DNA of 64,000 nucleotides from Phycisphaerales bacterium UBA7800. GTDB lineage: Bacteria > Planctomycetota > Phycisphaerae > Phycisphaerales > Phycisphaeraceae. Location of the stretch: contig DLCK01000013.1 of the NCBI GenBank assembly GCA_002480565.1, positions 1 to 64,000 of the forward strand, read 5' to 3'. The notes under the pieces are model-generated. The model searched no databases. It worked only from the letters and a program-made list of their open reading frames with translations, and was not told where the DNA came from. The number at the start of each line of letters is the position of its first letter. Position 1 is the stretch's first letter. The translations under genes and the position numbers were made by a program. Shown here piece after piece: positions 61,594-64,000 of the stretch.

Positions 61594-61827
61594 TTAACCC
61601 CGGAAAATACTAAAAAGAATGTTCACCAGACTCGTGACACCTGCACCGGCAATGAGCCACATCCAACGTGCGTGACGAATCGCATTCTGTTCCAGACGAT
61701 CCAGACGAATGTTGATGCCCGGTTCACCATTGCCACGGATGGCATGATCGAGTCGGTCGAGTTTGTTGTGCAGTTCATCGAACTGCGAACAACTGGAATC
61801 GAATCCTTGATGCGTTGGGTTGGTCAT
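61594..61827 (-). CDS. Small coiled-coil membrane protein, XhlA-like
   Basis: The 77-residue protein has an N-terminal heptad-rich helix (FDELHNKLDRLDHAIRG ... INIRLDRLEQNAIRHAR) and one C-terminal membrane helix (MWLIAGAGVTSLVNILFSIF). This is the layout of haemolysin XhlA-type and other phage lysis-related proteins, though it lies here among head-tail genes. Its ATG overlaps the upstream stop (ATGA). Confidence 0.65.
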   Translation of the reverse strand: MTNPTHQGFDSSCSQFDELHNKLDRLDHAIRGNGEPGINIRLDRLEQNAIRHARWMWLIAGAGVTSLVNILFSIFRG

Positions 61828-62189
61828 GTATTTGTGTCTCCCAGTAAACGAGTGTGGATACGTAGGGTTGTGTGGTACGGATCGCAGTAGCGAAAGCAAC
61901 CATCGTCACCAAAGTTGGCGATCTCATATTGCTTACTGTCCATCGTCAGAACATCGCCGGGCGTGGGTTCAAACTCTGCCGGGAAGTCATCAGCATTGAT
62001 TAAAAAATCCCACATGCTCGATTCGATGGCCACGCCACCGACAGTGGATTTTTCATACTTACTGATGCCCGGCGAAGCATGGACGGTGTACGAGGAGTCG
62101 CCTTGTTTATAGACGACCTCCTGCGTACACCATCCCACCCTCACCCTGGCGAGCCACTGCATGCCTTCTTTCATGTAGTCTCTGGCCAT
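61824..62189 (-). CDS. Phage head-tail joining-like protein
   Basis: The 121-residue protein (MARDYMKEGMQWLARVRVGWCTQEV start) contains a beta-rich core with MWDFLINADDF, TPGDVLTMDSKQYEIANFGDDGCFRYCDPYHTTLRI. This is the pattern of small head-closure proteins. It comes after the DUF2190 gene and before the XhlA-like gene. Confidence 0.65.
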   Translation of the reverse strand: MARDYMKEGMQWLARVRVGWCTQEVVYKQGDSSYTVHASPGISKYEKSTVGGVAIESSMWDFLINADDFPAEFEPTPGDVLTMDSKQYEIANFGDDGCFRYCDPYHTTLRIHTRLLGDTNT

Positions 62190-62204
62190 ACAGTTCGCCT
62201 TTGA

Positions 62205-62537
62205 TCATGCGGTGAGTTTGACGCGAACGGTGGCATCATTGTCACCGGCATCAGCCACAGCCTTGCCCATGTACTTGCCTTCGATTTCGGTGGGAGTCAC
62301 GTATTTGTTGGCCGAATCCCAGTAGAGCTTGGTGCCCGTGGTGATGGCCATGCCTGGGCCACCGATCTTGGGGACATCAAAGATGCCGGTCAGCGACAGA
62401 CTGCCGAGGGTGTCAGCCGGAATGTCGAGTTTGGCAATACCCACCAGGTCGCCTTGGACAACCACATCGCCTGCGGCCACATCAGCGGCTGGGGTGTAGT
62501 CGATACTGTCACCTTTGTGAACGTAAGTTGCGGTCAT
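62205..62537 (-). CDS. DUF2190 phage capsid-associated protein
   Basis: The 110-residue protein matches the DUF2190 pattern: MTATYVHKGDSIDYTPAADVAAGDVVVQGDLVGIA, FDVPKIGG and an ending of ATVRVKLTA. DUF2190 proteins decorate capsids. It lies directly downstream of the major capsid gene. Confidence 0.88.
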   Translation of the reverse strand: MTATYVHKGDSIDYTPAADVAAGDVVVQGDLVGIAKLDIPADTLGSLSLTGIFDVPKIGGPGMAITTGTKLYWDSANKYVTPTEIEGKYMGKAVADAGDNDATVRVKLTA

Positions 62538-62600
62538 GTATGAATACTCCTGTTGAAATTGAGTGGATCAGAAAATGTCACGAAGTCACGCGAAGACAAA

Positions 62601-64000
62601 TCATGCTTCACCCTTCATCTTTAGTGCGCCACGGTGGTCCTGTTCGCGGACGCCGAAGTCGATGTAGCCACGGAACTGGATACCCAACGTGTTGAAGTCG
62701 GCATCGGTTTTTTCAACGGTGGGACGATCCACGCCGTTGAGAAATGCCACTTCAATCGAGGGCAGACGATTGGGGTCGGCCAACAGATACCATGCCTTGC
62801 TGCTGGCTCCGGTGAAGCTGGCATTGGCCAGGTAGACGCTGGAGACCACGTCGAACTTGCCCACGTGCGGATTGGTCGACGGTTTGGCCTTGTTGGCAGT
62901 GGTGGTTTCGTTGAGCTGGATGCTCTTCATGAGCAGTTCAGCCGCGACCTTCAGGGCTGTGGGTACGAGCAGGACGTTGGCAGGCATGCCCAGGGGCTTG
63001 CCATTGGGCTTGATCTGTTCGCTGAATTTGACTTCAGCAGCGGTCAGGCCATCGACGGACAAGGCAGTATCCACGCCTTCGAGATAGTTGTTGTGATCAG
63101 CGTGAAAGAAGGACTTGTTGTCGGACTGGTTGGGGTTGCGCAGCCACAGGCCCCATACCGCATCGGCGATGGCCTCTGCAGCACCCATGCCAATCTGACG
63201 CGGGATGTCAGTGAACGCGCCCATGTCATCGTTGATGATCATCTGGCGAGTGAGGGCAAACATGATGCCATGAGTGTCGGCACGCTGACCGAACTTCTGT
63301 TCATCGAGCTTGCCGTGCTTCAGTTCACCGTCGGGACCGACCTGCTCGAACTTGAACGCACCGGTCATGCGGTAACGGCTGTGTTCCTTGAAGTCGTTGA
63401 CGCTGGCGATCTTGGCGATGCGACGCCAGGCATCTTCAACGTAGTTGTAGCCTTCGAGCAACATCTTGTTGGCGATGTTGCTGAGAATCCCCGGAAGGGA
63501 CGCCGTGCTGAAGGCAGCCTGCAACCAACCGGTAGCATCACGACGGAAGCGCGGCAGTTGCTGGCCGGATACCAGTTCGCAGAACTCCTGCACACCGATG
63601 CCACGAAGTTTGTCGGCAGCTTCGAGGACAGGTTCAGCGTACATCGCTTCGATGCGGGTATTGGGCAAACCACTGGCCATCATGGCGACCGCTTCGAACA
63701 CCTGCGGGTTGTTGGGACGCTGATTGGCATGGGTATGAACTGCAACAGGGAGTTGCGGACGCGACGCGCGGAGAACATGCAGTTCGGTCTTGGTCACATC
63801 CCAACCCTCCTCGATAGCCTGGGCTTCGATGTCCGGATGTTTGCCATCGCAGGTGCTGCGGATGGCCTGGATGCGACGGGTTTCCTCAGCCATCTGCTTG
63901 CGCATCTGCATCATCGGGTTTTGATCAGCCGGGGCGTTCGTGCTCGGGGCATCCGACACATCTTGCGTTGCACGCGCGGCGATGGCGGCAGGACGTAAGG
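62601..64000 (-). CDS. Prohead protease/major capsid fusion protein, 5' end outside window
   Basis: The frame stays open to the window edge (63959-64000 reads in frame as LRPAAIAARATQD before VSDAPSTN), so the N-terminus is outside. The visible 465 or so residues are a linker (APADQNPMMQMRKQMAEETRRIQAIRSTC) and a Mu/HK97-like major capsid domain (VFEAVAMMASGLPNTR; FSTASLPGILSNIANKMLLEGY; LADPNRLPSIEVAFLNGVDRP). The linker type is that of ClpP-like protease-capsid fusions. A GTG at 63959 is not likely to be the true start. Confidence 0.85.
   Translation of the reverse strand, partial: LRPAAIAARATQDVSDAPSTNAPADQNPMMQMRKQMAEETRRIQAIRSTCDGKHPDIEAQAIEEGWDVTKTELHVLRASRPQLPVAVHTHANQRPNNPQVFEAVAMMASGLPNTRIEAMYAEPVLEAADKLRGIGVQEFCELVSGQQLPRFRRDATGWLQAAFSTASLPGILSNIANKMLLEGYNYVEDAWRRIAKIASVNDFKEHSRYRMTGAFKFEQVGPDGELKHGKLDEQKFGQRADTHGIMFALTRQMIINDDMGAFTDIPRQIGMGAAEAIADAVWGLWLRNPNQSDNKSFFHADHNNYLEGVDTALSVDGLTAAEVKFSEQIKPNGKPLGMPANVLLVPTALKVAAELLMKSIQLNETTTANKAKPSTNPHVGKFDVVSSVYLANASFTGASSKAWYLLADPNRLPSIEVAFLNGVDRPTVEKTDADFNTLGIQFRGYIDFGVREQDHRGALKMKGEA

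Noticed and set aside
62634..63998. 454-codon plus-strand frame opposite the capsid gene
   Set aside because: Long antisense shadow; the minus strand carries recognisable capsid sequence and fits the operon.

Overview
The window reads as a planctomycete chromosome, probably class Phycisphaerae or a relative. This rests on protein style only: zinc-ribbon membrane proteins, pseudopilin-like secreted proteins next to glycoside hydrolases, DUF5667 beside an ECF sigma factor, and large secreted beta-helix and LamG proteins. No rRNA or ribosomal protein is present to confirm it. Three compositional zones are visible by eye: about 1-30.4 kb (near 50% GC), about 30.5-55.8 kb (clearly higher, low to mid 60s) and about 55.9-64 kb (lower again).

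Zone 1 (1-30.4 kb) is host-like. It has chorismate synthase (aroC), a 1077-residue secreted beta-helix protein, D-Ala-D-Ala ligase (ddl), two small membrane proteins, an arsenic unit (arsR-acr3) with a clear operator, and a divergent AraC/NmrA pair. From 12 to 28.7 kb lies a polysaccharide-use locus: sugar isomerase, two LacI regulators with palindromic operators, two pseudopilin-like proteins, a HAD phosphatase, a DUF4838/GH67N-like protein, a GH42-like and a GH113-like hydrolase, and a serine hydrolase. A KptA RNA 2'-phosphotransferase with a coupled unknown gene closes the zone.

Zone 2 (30.5-51.3 kb) is a metal-homeostasis island. At its left edge sits a nucleotidyltransferase-like/XRE pair with its own operator. 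Then come an ECF sigma / DUF5667 / Met-rich CpxP-like module (resembling a CnrHYX sensor unit), a His-rich secreted protein, a five-gene unit (FTR1-DUF2318-TRASH fusion, two FtsX permeases, ABC ATPase, P1B ATPase), and a seven-gene operon (small exported protein, CzcC, CzcB, CzcA/CusA, PII-like, STAS, SpoIIE-type phosphatase) read from one strong promoter.

Zone 3 (51.4-64 kb) is a prophage or phage remnant read leftwards: a protease/major-capsid fusion cut by the window edge, DUF2190, head-tail joining proteins, tail tube, tail chaperone-like proteins, tape measure and distal tail proteins, with a complete-looking group II intron between two of them. The jump from high to lower GC falls inside the tape-measure gene, so the high-GC block ends within the phage and not at its edge. 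Hairpins built from a repeated CACGAAGG-like unit occur both in the host zone (147-290) and inside the phage zone (56438-56557).
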